The notes: a model not told the origin generated them from the sequence alone. Numbered from the stretch's first letter, positions 9,101 through 18,758 are shown. The stretch is 64,000 nucleotides of DNA from Parapristionchus giblindavisi (GCA_943737045.1 CALSFV010000010.1:1612001-1676000), one strand, 5' to 3'. Numbers and translations: made by a program.

Positions 9101-12100
9101 CCACACTTGGATCATCCACACCCATTATTTCATTAGAATTAAGGAATCTTTAAAAAGCCAAAAAGTTGTGTAGACCAATATTGGTCATTTGACTGAAATT
9201 TGAATAAAATCGCGGATTGGGATCTCTACCTCTTTTATTTTTCTAAAAAGAACAAGCGCCTGAGTTGGCAATCTGGTAGCTAGATTGAAGAGATGGATCA
9301 TTCGCAATAACAGTGTGCATATTAGCCAGTGAATTTGAAACTAAAATCGATCACTAAACCTTAAAACATCAGAAAATGGAGATGCTGTGTGTTCAAAGAA
9401 GTTTGAAAGAAGCTAATGAATTGCATGCGCATAGATGAGGTCACTGGTTTAATCGGGGACCTCTATTGTAAACAACTACAAGATTTAAAGCCATAGCTCT
9501 CATCGCCACATCGGTATCAAATGTTTCTTCTTTACGGCCCCTGTCGAACTGACAAAATTCAACTTGTTATGTTAAGACAGCCAAATTTTTCTGGCGCATA
9601 CTACCTGTTTCTCTTTATTCTCCGGACCTTACTCTCTCGGGTCGCTACTTTAGTTAAGGCGCCCAACTTGATTTAGTCAATAAAAATTTTAAGAACAAAC
9701 AAGATATCGAAAAGTGGTTGTCCTCAAAGTTCGCACAATAACACAAGCCCTTCCACTAGCATTGAGCCCACTGTGTGGCTGGATCATAGCAAGGAGTCAC
9801 CAACGACAACAGCGAATAAATTCATCCTTAAAGGAAGAGTTTCCCATAAATATATTGATTGAAATGCCGAAAATGTTCGAAAGTGAAATTTTATCCCACC
9901 ACGAATTGACGAACTATCATACTGTAGTTTAAAGAAAGCGCGATTGATTTCCACTCTGGAGCTTGTCCGGAGCATCGATATTAAATGCAAATCACATATT
10001 GATGCAGTGTACGCAAATCGTAATTTGATTTACATAGGGAATATCTGTGCTGCCTCTTAATACAGTACAGCCCGATCTCCTTTTGTACACGAGTGCCACT
10101 GCGGCGCCCTGCGGCGCTCATTTGCGCTCATCATTTATTTCTGTGGGTACTGAATATTTTTCGATTCTCAAAGTCTTAATCATGAGTTTCCGTTATGAAA
10201 AGTTGTTTTAATGACTAAAGAAACTGAAACAAAATTTTTATTGATGAGAAAAAACAATTATAAGTCAAATCACACTGGTCCGAAAACGATGGGTACTGTA
10301 CATTTCGAAAAATATCTTACGGCGATCGTGCGATCGATGAGCAATATTACAGTATACCTTTCCAGTAAATAATTACCCATCGTTTTCGGACCAGTGTGAT
10401 TTGACTTTTAATTGTTTTTTCTCATTAATAAAAATTTTGTCTCAGTTTATTTAGTCATTAAAACAACTTTTCATGACGGAAACTCATGATTAAGGCTTTG
10501 AGAATCGAAAAGTATTCAGTACTCGCAGAAATAAGTGATGAGCGCAAATGAGCGCATCTGCGCGCCGCAGTGGCACTCGTGTACAAAAGGAGATCGGGCT
10601 GTACTGTATAACCCGTCCATGCAAATGCGTTGTATATTGGACAATTTTTTTTTAAATTTGAATGTGTACTTCAAAAAGCACAAAGACTTATGGTACAACC
10701 TAATAGTAACGATATCTGAAGACTATCCTTTACCTTATTCTTCAGGACAACGACGCGACGAGACGAGGACGACTACAAAAAGTGAGGAAAATCGATATTC
10801 ACCATATACAGAAGGTATTGATTGATTGATCTATCGATATTCATGCACTAACGAAATCTGAAGATGATTGCCGTAATCTTCAGGATGCGGACGCGCTGGG
10901 ACGAGGACGACTGCGAAAAGTGAGGAAAATCGATCTTCACCATTTACAGAAGGTATTCATTGATTATTCTATCGATATTCATGTATTAGGTTGTGCCGTA
11001 AGTCTTTGTGCATTTGGTAGTACTGTGTTTGCACTTTTGTTTCTCGCTTCGTTTTCAGCGGAGCTCTCTGTAGTGTTGCATATCACTAACTAGTGTCCCC
11101 ACCTACACAACCCACAGAACCATACATTCAGACTTCTCTTTAATGATGAGTATGCCTCGCCTGTTTGTCAAAAATGAAAATCTAGTTCTAAAGTCCAATT
11201 TGCTCCCGGCTCTCTCTCTCCTTAATTTAACCAAAATCAATCAACACCTAGGTTAGGTGTGTCCCACATATGTCCCCTCCAATCATACGCTGGCCAATTG
11301 CTTGCATAAATTTAAAATCAGAAATTATATTATAAAAGAGAAGAATGATCATGTCGGAAATTTAAGCAGCGCTTCTTGTCTTAAAGAAGTGCGATCCAAG
11401 TGATACCCGTCGATAAATGTCAGCCACACTTGGATCATCCACACCCATTATTTCATTAGAATTAAGGAATCTTTAAAAAGCCAAAAAGTTGTGTAGACCA
11501 ATATTGGTCATTTGACTGAAATTTGAATAAAATCGCGGATTGGGATCTCTACCTCTTTTATTTTTCTAAAAAGAACAAGCGCCTGAGTTGGCAATCTGGT
11601 AGCTAGATTGAAGAGATGGATCATTCGCAATAACAGTGTGCATATTAGCCAGTGAATTTGAAACTAAAATCGATCACTAAACCTTAAAACATCAGAAAAT
11701 GGAGATGCTGTGTGTTCAAAGAAGTTTGAAAGAAGCTAATGAATTGCATGCGCATAGATGAGGTCACTGGTTTAATCGGGGACCTCTATTGTAAACAACT
11801 ACAAGATTTAAAGCCATAGCTCTCATCGCCACAGCGGTATCAAATGTTTCTTCTTTACGGCCCCTGTCGAACTGACAAAATTCAACTTGTTATGTTAAGA
11901 CAGCCAAATTTTTCTGGCGCATACTACCTGTTTCTCTTTATTCTCCGGACCTTACTCTCTCGGGTCGCTACTTTAGTTAAGGCGCCCAACTTGATTTAGT
12001 CAATAAAAATTTTAAGAACAAACAAGATATCGAAAAGTGGTTGTCCTCAAAGTTCGCACAATAACACAAGCCCTTCCACTAGCATTGAGCCCACTGTGTG

Positions 12101-14936
12101 GCTGGATCATAGCAAGGAGTCACCAACGACAACAGCGAATAAATTCATCCTTAAAGGAAGAGTTTCCCATAAATATATTGATTGAAATGCCGAAAATGTT
12201 CGAAAGTGAAATTTTATCCCACCACGAATTGACGAACTATCATACTGTAGTTTAAAGAAAGCGCGATTGATTTCCACTCTGGAGCTTGTCCGGAGCATCG
12301 ATATTAAATGCAAATCACATATTGATGCAGTGTACGCAAATCGTAATTTGATTTACATAGGGAATATCTGTGCTGCCTCTTAATACAGTACAGCCCGATC
12401 TCCTTTTGTACACGAGTGCCACTGCGGCGCCCTGCGGCGCTCATTTGCGCTCATCATTTATTTCTGTGGGTACTGAATATTTTTCGATTCTCAAAGTCTT
12501 AATCATGAGTTTCCGTTATGAAAAGTTGTTTTAATGACTAAAGAAACTGAAACAAAATTTTTATTGATGAGAAAAAACAATTATAAGTCAAATCACACTG
12601 GTCCGAAAACGATGGGTACTGTACATTTCGAAAAATATCTTACGGCGATCGTGCGATCGATGAGCAATATTACAGTATACCTTTCCAGTAAATAATTACC
12701 CATCGTTTTCGGACCAGTGTGATTTGACTTTTAATTGTTTTTTCTCATTAATAAAAATTTTGTCTCAGTTTATTTAGTCATTAAAACAACTTTTCATGAC
12801 GGAAACTCATGATTAAGGCTTTGAGAATCGAAAAGTATTCAGTACTCGCAGAAATAAGTGATGAGCGCAAATGAGCGCATCTGCGCGCCGCAGTGGCACT
12901 CGTGTACAAAAGGAGATCGGGCTGTACTGTATAACCCGTCCATGCAAATGCGTTGTATATTGGACAATTTTTTTTTTAATTTGAATGTGTACTTCAAAAA
13001 GCACAAAGACTTATGGTACAACCTAATAGTAACGATATCTGAAGACTATCCTTTACCTTATTCTTCAGGACAACGACGCGACGAGACGAGGACGACTACA
13101 AAAAGTGAGGAAAATCGATATTCACCATATACAGAAGGTATTGATTGATTGATCTATCGATATTCATGCACTAACGAAATCTGAAGATGATTGCCGTAAT
13201 CTTCAGGATGCGGACGCGCTGGGACGAGGACGACTGCGAAAAGTGAGGAAAATCGATATTCACCATTTACAGAAGGTATTCATTGATTATTCTATCGATA
13301 TTCATGTATTAGGTTGTGCCATAAGTCTTTGTGCATTTGGTAGTGCTGTGTTTGCACTTTTGTTTCTCGCTTCGTTTTCAACGGAGCTCTCTGTAGTGGT
13401 GCATATCACTAACTAGTGTCCCCACCTACACAACCCACAGAACCATAGATTCAGACTTCTCTTTAATGATGATTACCTTATTCTTCAGGACAACGACGCG
13501 ACGAGACGAGGACGACTACAAAAAGTGAGGGAAATCGATATTCACCATATACAGAAGGTATTGATTGATTGATCTATCGATGCTTTGGTGCACGTATTCA
13601 TGCACTAACGAAATCTGAAGATGATTGCCGTAATCTTCAGGATGCGGACGCGCTGGGACGAGGACGACTGCGAAAAGTGAGGAAAATCGATATTCACCAT
13701 TTACAGAAGGTATTCATTGATTATTCTATCGATATTCATGTATTAGGTTGTGCCGTAAGTCTTTGTGCATTTGGTAGTGCTGTGTTTGCACTTTTGTTTC
13801 TCGCTTCGTTTTCAACGGAGCTCTCTGTAGTGGTGCATATCACTAACTAGTGTCCCCACCTACACAACCCACAGAACCATAGATTCAGACTTCTCTTTAA
13901 TGATGATTACCTTATTCTTCAGGACAACGACGCGACGAGACGAGGACGACTACAAAAAGTGAGGGAAATCGATATTCACCATATACAGAAGGTATTGATT
14001 GATTGATCTATCGATGCTTTGGTGCACGTATTCATGCACTAACGAAATCTGAAGATGATTGCCGTAATCTTCAGGATGCGGACGCGCTGGGACGAGGACG
14101 ACAACGAAAAGTGAGGAAAATCGATATTTACCATTTACAGAAGGTATTGATTGATTGATCTATCGATATTCGTTTACTAACGAAAGCTGAACATGATTAC
14201 CGTAATCGTCAGGAGGAGGACGCGCCGGGACGAGGACGACAACGAAAAGTGAGGAAAATCGATATTTACCATTTACAGAAGGTATTGATTGATTGATCTA
14301 TCGATATTCGTTTACTAACGAAATCTGAACATGATTACCGTAATCTTCAGGAGGAGGACGCGCCGGGACGAGGACGACAACGAAAAGTGAGGAAAATCGA
14401 TATTTACCATTTACAGAAGGTATTGATTGATTGATCTATCGATATTCGTTTACTAACGAAATCTGAACATGATTACCGTAATCTTCAGGTGGAGGACGCG
14501 CCGAGACGAGGACGACTACGAAAAGTGAGGAAAATCGATATATACCATTTACAGAAGGTATTGATTGATTGATCTATCGATATTCGTTCACTAACGAAAT
14601 CTGAAGATGAGTACCGTAATCTTCAGGTGGAGGACGCGCCGAGACGAGGACGACTACGAAAAGTGAGGAAAATCGATATTTACCATTTACAGAAGGTATT
14701 CATTGATTGATCTATCGATATTAATGCACAAACGAAATCTGAAGATGATTACCGTAATCTTCAGGAGGAGGACGCGCCGGGACGAGGACGACTGCGAAAA
14801 GTGAGGAAAATCGATATTCACCATTTACAGAAGGTATTCATTGATTGATCTATCGATATTCATGCACTAATTGATATCTAATTGATATTATCTTCAGAAC
14901 GACGACACGAGACGAGGACGACTACGCAGAGGATAA
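6124..14936 (+). CDS. Micro-exon gene encoding a 23-residue-repeat protein (18 exons, function unknown)
   Basis: Exons: 6124-6168, 6238-6306, 8423-8491, 8561-8629, 10746-10814, 10884-10952, 13069-13137, 13207-13275, 13489-13557, 13641-13709, 13923-13991, 14075-14143, 14213-14281, 14351-14419, 14489-14557, 14627-14695, 14765-14833, 14898-14936. All 16 internal exons are 69 nt (23 codons), phase 0 and stop-free. Each is followed by GTATT and preceded by TCAG. The product is 395 residues: MATKVRNSIFHHLQK, sixteen repeats, then NDDTRRGRLRRG and TAA. Repeats have heads DNDATRRGR, DADALGRGR, EEDAPGRGR or VEDAPRRGR, and a tail (L/Q)(R/Q)KVRKIDI(H/Y)H(L/I)QK. Exon 1 is a degenerate repeat with a good initiation context (GAGCATGG). 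An in-frame ATG at 6040 would add 28 residues. No signal peptide or known domain is recognised. The GACGAGGACGAC core of each exon resembles a splicing enhancer. The product is very basic with dibasic sites. The alternative is a non-coding minisatellite, but the shared phase, splice sites and clean ends argue against it. Confidence 0.72.
7242..7413 (+). pseudogene. Mariner transposase C-terminal relic (copy 1)
   Basis: One frame reads WRILPVSLYSPDL, then a stop, then NFKNKQDIEKWLSSKF. This matches the mariner region in which W-E-V-L-P-H-P-P precedes YSPDLAPSD and a K-F/N-x-x-x-D-x-x-K-W-L helix follows. YSPDL is at 7293-7307. Several in-frame stops make it non-functional. The same relic recurs 2,323 and 4,646 bp downstream in the other two copies. 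Confidence 0.85.
7740..8283. mobile_element. Tc1-like foldback MITE nested in the mariner, copy 1
   Basis: The element is 544 bp, with inverted arms of roughly 245 bp starting CAGTACAGCCCGATCTCC. TA dinucleotides flank it at 7738-7739 and 8284-8285. The arms are about 90% alike by eye and meet around a short centre holding GGCGATCGTGCGATCGATG. CAGT ends with a TA target fit the Tc1 branch. The 8212-8502 reading frame across its arm is not a gene. Confidence 0.9.
8663..10703 (+). mobile_element. Degenerate mariner in intron 4, copy 2
   Basis: Near-identical to copy 1, shifted 2,323 bp, because it was amplified with the host segment and did not insert independently. TA flanks are at 8661-8662 and 10704-10705. 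Transposase relics YSPDL and IEKWL recur. Confidence 0.92.
10063..10606. mobile_element. Tc1-like foldback MITE, copy 2
   Basis: Same nested position as copy 1. It is a duplication product and not a new insertion. Confidence 0.9.
10986..13026 (+). mobile_element. Degenerate mariner in intron 6, copy 3
   Basis: Third copy in the 2,323-bp series, ending CAACCTAA at 13026 and followed by TA. It retains the same TIRs and relics. Confidence 0.92.
12386..12929. mobile_element. Tc1-like foldback MITE, copy 3
   Basis: Nested in mariner copy 3 with the same arms and TA flanks as copy 1. Confidence 0.9.
13309..13472 (+). mobile_element. Truncated mariner left end in intron 8
   Basis: About 164 bp of the mariner left end starting TTAGGTTGTGCC. 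It stops at ATGATGA, where mariner sequence and the intron's GATGATTACC share a short identity. A deletion through microhomology between mariner and downstream intron explains it. GT and AG of the intron are intact. Confidence 0.85.
13743..13906 (+). mobile_element. Truncated mariner left end in intron 10
   Basis: Identical breakpoint to the fragment in intron 8, so it was copied within the 434-bp duplication. Confidence 0.85.
14144..14897 (+). repeat. Clean 138-bp exon-intron minisatellite (69-nt exon plus 69-bp intron)
   Basis: From 14144 the array runs without transposons: introns of 69 bp alternate with 69-nt exons through 14833. The last intron is 64 bp. Introns share GTATTGATTGATTGATCTAT, TCGATATTCG, a branch-point-like TTTACTAACG and the end CGTAATCTTCAG. 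Exons are GC- and CpG-rich while introns are AT-rich. Confidence 0.88.
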
Positions 14937-15109
14937 TAGGATGTGTATAAGGGAAGCCCTCCTATTTAAATATTCAATTCTTTTAAATATTTTAACCATA
15001 AACCATTAATCGATATATTTTCAAGTTTAGCCCATCGTTTCAAGTTGGAATGGAGTAAAATGGGGGGGGGGGGGCAAGTGTGGACTAATTTAGTAGCGCT
15101 GGTTCTTGC
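14937..15109. other. 3' flank of the micro-exon gene
   Basis: AT-rich sequence after the TAA stop with a run of 13 G near 15062. No canonical AATAAA polyadenylation signal is visible here, so the transcript end is undefined. Confidence 0.45.
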
Positions 15110-15753
15110 ATTGGACTTATTGGACTTATTGCCATATTTGCTCCTTCTTGTCCTTGTATCCATTATTATTTCTTTCATTACTACTTTCTCGTTCTTTATT
15201 ACTCTTTCTTTGTGCTTGCATATTTATATTTTTCTTCATCTCTGATCTGTTGATTGGGTTTGGACTACTGCGCATTGGACTGCTATGCTGAAAATGAAAA
15301 TTGAAAATGAATTGGATCCGTCGACGGATCCCAAATATGCAAATTAAATTAAAATGAAAGTGGTGCGGTTGATCGCGGGGAAATATGCAAATATAATTGG
15401 TTGTCATGCATGCAAAGTGCCCGGCCGGGCCAAAATGAAAATTTTTTTGCGTTGCCCCCCCCCCTCCACAATGGTAAGGGATGATGACTTGTTTAATTAA
15501 TTTATTGTTGTGGTATTCGTTGATGTTCATTCGCATGTAACAATACGTCTTTGAATATCGATTTTTCATTGGAAGAGATCCGAGATATTTGTACACTATC
15601 TCGCATCTCTTCCTTTGTCTTTGTAATATTAATGATCGACCATATCAGGTTTATTTTTTTAATGATAGTTCAAGCAGTCGTACAATGTTAAGTGCATAGA
15701 ACATATATGAATAATGAAGAATGCTGGCAGGTTAGTCTAGAATATTAATGCAT
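15110..15753 (+). promoter_or_regulatory. Diverged second copy of the micro-exon gene's upstream region
   Basis: Blocks in the same order as at 5.8-6.06 kb are TCCGTCGACGGA (15317-15328), ATGCAAAT (15337-15344 and 15385-15392), AAGTGCCCGGCCGG (15415-15428), TTGCGTTGC, and AATGATC then TATCAGGTTTA (15643-15653). Upstream, ACTGCTATGCTGA near 15280 also matches. The interpretation is the promoter of a tandem paralogue whose coding part is not recognisable. The 156-residue minus-strand frame here crosses these blocks and looks spurious. Confidence 0.55.
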
Positions 15754-16202
15754 TTAAAACGCGCTCTCTGTAAGGGCGGTAGAGTGAGGGCACAAGTTTC
15801 AAAATCGTCCTAGACCGTTCATATTTGGTGGTCAGAGTCCCTAGGGGTGGGATACACTTCAGCCAAAAAATTGGCTCGAATTATCGATTTTTGATCTACC
15901 AAAAGTGAAAAATTCAAAATGATTTTTCCCAATCGTGTCATATACCATTCGAAAGAGCGTTGAAAGTTATGTAAAACTGACAAGTTTCAAACGATTTGGT
16001 TCAATAGTTTTTGAGAAAAATCCGATTTTCCGAAAAAAGGCCAGATTTTTTTCCTTTCGTTAAATAGCAGACTACTTTCCCATCATTTCTTGTCTCTGGG
16101 CATTTGATATCTTATGTAAAAATGGATGGGCTATCCGAATATCATACTCATTTTAACCATCTCCATACCGGAACATGACATATTGGCAAAAAAACTAGCT
16201 CA

Positions 16203-16250
16203 TTTTTAGCGTTACAATCCTCGACGCGGGTTCGAATCCCGCCTCGGGCG
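16203..16250 (+). other. tRNA-like 3' half with perfect B box in left arm
   Basis: GCGGG-TTCGAAT-CCCGC (16226-16242) folds as a T arm and is followed by CTCGGGCG, like a 3' acceptor strand. GGTTCGAATCC (16229-16239) is a perfect RNA polymerase III B box. A TAGCTCA like the D-arm start lies at 16197-16203. No matching 5' acceptor strand exists, so this is not an intact tRNA. It is a tRNA-derived piece carried in the transposon arm. Confidence 0.55.
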
Positions 16251-16443
16251 AAAATTTTTGCAAACTTTTTTTAGTTCCATTTTGGCTTATAATCGACTTT
16301 TTTTCGCTCCTTGAACTTTTTAAATGTTCTTCTGATCAAGCAATATCTAAAATGTAATGTTCTGAAGGTGTAAGTTGCTTTTTTGTAAACTTTTTTTATC
16401 AATGGATACATTCGCTACATCAAGCACATTCGTCGTCATCATT

Positions 16444-17102
16444 TCAATGATCTTCCTCAAGAGAATTAACATCTCCATCCATCAATTCAATCGTTTCTTC
16501 CATGTTGAAAATTTCATTCATGTTGTTTCTGATAGAAGTGACCATAAGATCATCATCAGATATCAACGCCTCTTCATCAATAGTATCAACATCGTTCGTA
16601 TCCAACTCGATTAACAATTTCCTCCATTCTGTATCGAAACTTAGTTCATCGTTATCTTCATCGATTGTAGATCGTTTCACTCTAATTCCATTTTGCCTTC
16701 TTTTTTGTCAATATTAACGGATGCCATGGTTCTTGCAGATTTGATGCGGCTATAATATGAATTAATTTGACGAGCACTCAAGCGTTCTTCCGGCGAAAAC
16801 ATTCTGGAGCCATCCGGGTTTAGCGATTCTCGCATTCTTTTCTCACCATCTTCAGCTGACATATTTGTTCCCTTATTTTTTGATTCTAGCTTTTTTTTAT
16901 ATTTTTTTCTATTCTAGATTTCGAGCTTGATTCGCTTGGCATCCTCAGCACTATTTCCACCAGGACGCTTCAATAATATTTATTAGAACTAAAAAACATA
17001 AGTGTCCGTCAAGATTATCTGTCTAACATACCTTTACAGCTCATGCTTGAGCCTCATACGACTCTTCATTGGAGGGTGGTCGACGTACTTTCACTTTCAT
17101 TT
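16444..17102 (-). pseudogene. Broken element-encoded gene of unknown family
   Basis: The minus strand reads a charged protein with coding-like composition in pieces: KVKVRRPPSNEESYEAQA then a stop; after a possible intron KRPGGNSAEDAKRIKLEI then a stop; MSAEDGEKRMRESLNPDGSR and FSPEERLSARQINSYYSR (ATG at 16862); then a +1 shift near 16677 into an acidic tail including DTEWRKLLIELDTND, ending at 16444. At least two stops and one frameshift break it. It could be a transposase accessory protein of the foldback element. No domain is recognised. Confidence 0.5.
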
Positions 17103-17257
17103 AAGTGATCTCCTTTAGAAAATAAGTTCACGTACAAGCAAAACAAAAATAGATAGAAATTATGTTTTATCATTATTGAAAACCATTTAAAAAGTCCAAG
17201 GAACGAAAAAAAGTCGATTAGAAGCCAAAATGGAACTAAAAAAGTTTGCAAAAATTT

Positions 17258-17295
17258 TCGCCCGAGGCGGGATTCGAACCTGCGTCGAGGATTGT
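17258..17295 (-). other. tRNA-like 3' half with B box in right arm
   Basis: Inverted counterpart of the left-arm tRNA-like piece. GGTTCGAATCC reads on the minus strand at 17270-17280. One T-stem pair differs (GCAGG opposite CCCGC), so this copy has decayed slightly. Confidence 0.5.
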
Positions 17296-17766
17296 ATCGC
17301 TAAAAATGAGCTAGTTTTTTGCCAATATGTCATGTTCCGGTATGGAGATGGTTAAAATGAGTATGATATTCGGATAGCCCATCCATTTTTACATAACATA
17401 TCAAATGCCCAGAGACAAGAAATGATGGGAAAGTAGTCTGAAATTTAACGAAAGGAAAAAAATCTGGCCTTTTTTCGGAAAATCGGATTTTTCTCAAAAA
17501 CTATTGAACCAAATCTTTTGAAACTTGTCAGTTTTACATTACTTTCCACGCTCTTTCGAATGATATATGACATGATTGGAAAAAATCATTTTAAATTTTT
17601 CACTTTTGGTAGATCAAAAATCGATAATTCGAGCCAATTTTTTGGTTGAAGTGTATCCCACCCCTAGGGACTCTAACCACCAAATATGAACGGTCTAGGA
17701 CGATTTTGAAACTTTGTGCCCTCACCCTGTCACCACCCCTCCGCTGTTAGGGATAGTGCGTTTTAA

Positions 17767-18758
17767 GTTTATACAATTCTATAATGGTATACAATTTAGA
17801 TACGGATGGAGTAATATTTTCGCTGATTTCACGAATACCGTATTGCTCTTTTATTGATGTGGTGAGTTATTTTAGATTCAATTAATTATTTAAATATTAT
17901 TATATGATTACAGAATCAATGGTTATCATTCTAGATATCAAGGAATCGGAATCGTTTATATATTGAAGTATTACTTGAATGAATATCTACAATTGATCTC
18001 GTTGGCGACCCCGGGGAGATCAATGTTGTGGATTCATCTTCATTCCCCTCATTTGCACATGCTTTCAAGCTTGGCAGACCATATTTTAAATAAATATTTC
18101 ATTTCATTTGCTGTTCTTAAGAATATATACGAAATGACACAATCCAATCTAGGCCATCTAAAACAATTTCGAATCTATTCTGCTTTAGTTCTCGTATTAG
18201 CAATGCTATACTGTGACTTAACTGATACAATTCTCTTCGTTTCTTCTTATTTCATCACCCACACTATAAATGATTTCAATCACAAAATGACTTTCTCAAC
18301 AGACCATCGAATTTAACGATGCGGTGCTTACTTGTTTGTCTTGTATCGATGTTCTACCGGCGAACTGAAGTTTTGATGATGAAATATTATCGGTAGGTAT
18401 GCCACAAATTCCCTGAAGATTGAAAGTTCAATGACCAAATGGGCGATTCTCAATGATACGTGGTCATTTTGGACAATGAACATAGAATTTCTATGAAAAG
18501 ATATGATTGCAAAACACTACTTGCAAGGGGAAACAATGGCCATAGCTTTTGAGTTTGTAAGTGGCGGAGTTGGTGATATATTGTATCATTGTCGATGTAC
18601 AGGGAGTCATCGTATCACTTTCGAGACGTCCTGTATTGTTGTATCATTTTACATTTAAATTGTACACTTCATTTAGATGAACGATTCGGTGGATCACAGA
18701 ATCTGTAGTACTACTACATATAGTGACATAGGATAGTTCCATTGTTTCGCGTTTCTTA
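17767..18758. other. Single-copy stretch; possible remnant of the paralogue's 5' exon
   Basis: CGAATACCGTATTGCTC near 17835 resembles CAAATACCGTATCCCTG just upstream of the micro-exon gene's ATG. It is followed by GTGGTGAGT, a good 5' splice site, and by ATGATTACAG about 55 bp later. This is suggestive only. A 117-codon frame at 17963-18316 needs a TTG start and matches nothing known to me. The rest is unremarkable. Confidence 0.3.

Larger units (their letters stand above)
6238..13068 (+). repeat. Tandem 2,323-bp segmental repeats inside the micro-exon gene
   Basis: Full units are 8423-10745 and 10746-13068. Each holds two micro-exons, one short intron, and one long intron carrying a mariner with a nested MITE. 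The first unit (6238-8422) is 2,185 bp, exactly 138 bp shorter, so it lacks one exon plus one intron. Copies differ by very few bases (for example a G/T near 7190 versus 9513), so amplification is recent. A partial fourth unit begins at 13069. Confidence 0.92.
13276..14143 (+). repeat. Two tandem 434-bp units with truncated mariners and two micro-exons each
   Basis: Units 13276-13709 and 13710-14143 are nearly identical. Each has an intron with a mariner left-end fragment, a DNDATRRGR-type exon, an 83-bp intron with a 14-bp insertion (GCTTTGGTGCACGT), and a DADALGRGR-type exon. This is a second, intermediate scale of exon duplication. Confidence 0.9.
15758..17762. mobile_element. 2-kb foldback transposon with ~570-bp inverted arms, TTAA flanks
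   Basis: The left arm (15758 to about 16327) and the right arm (about 17183 to 17762) are inverted copies, highly similar over most of their length, for example around CCTAGGGGTGGGATACACTT and GACCAT/GTTCATATTTGG. TTAA lies at 15754-15757 and 17763-17766. A TTAA target is typical of piggyBac and Kolobok, but the tips (AACGC) are not typical piggyBac ends, so the superfamily is left open. Exact ends are uncertain because the outer 40 bp of the arms have diverged. The centre carries a broken minus-strand gene. Confidence 0.8.

Noticed and set aside
13569..13850. 93-residue frame with a hydrophobic C-terminal stretch
   Set aside because: It reads through exon 10 and on into intron 10 and the mariner fragment. 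The exon part is real but the hydrophobic tail is intron.
15062..15466. 13-G and 10-C homopolymers around the second promoter copy
   Set aside because: Could form unusual structures, but homopolymer length is unreliable and nothing else supports a function.
15126..15596. 156-residue minus-strand frame
   Set aside because: It overlaps conserved noncoding blocks and a poly-C run, has low-complexity His/Asn/Phe-rich composition and matches no family.
16203..16250. Functional tRNA gene
   Set aside because: Only the 3' half folds. There is no 5' acceptor strand or proper anticodon arm.
17963..18316. 117-residue plus-strand frame
   Set aside because: Needs a TTG start, lies in single-copy AT-rich DNA, and has no recognisable domain or splice context.
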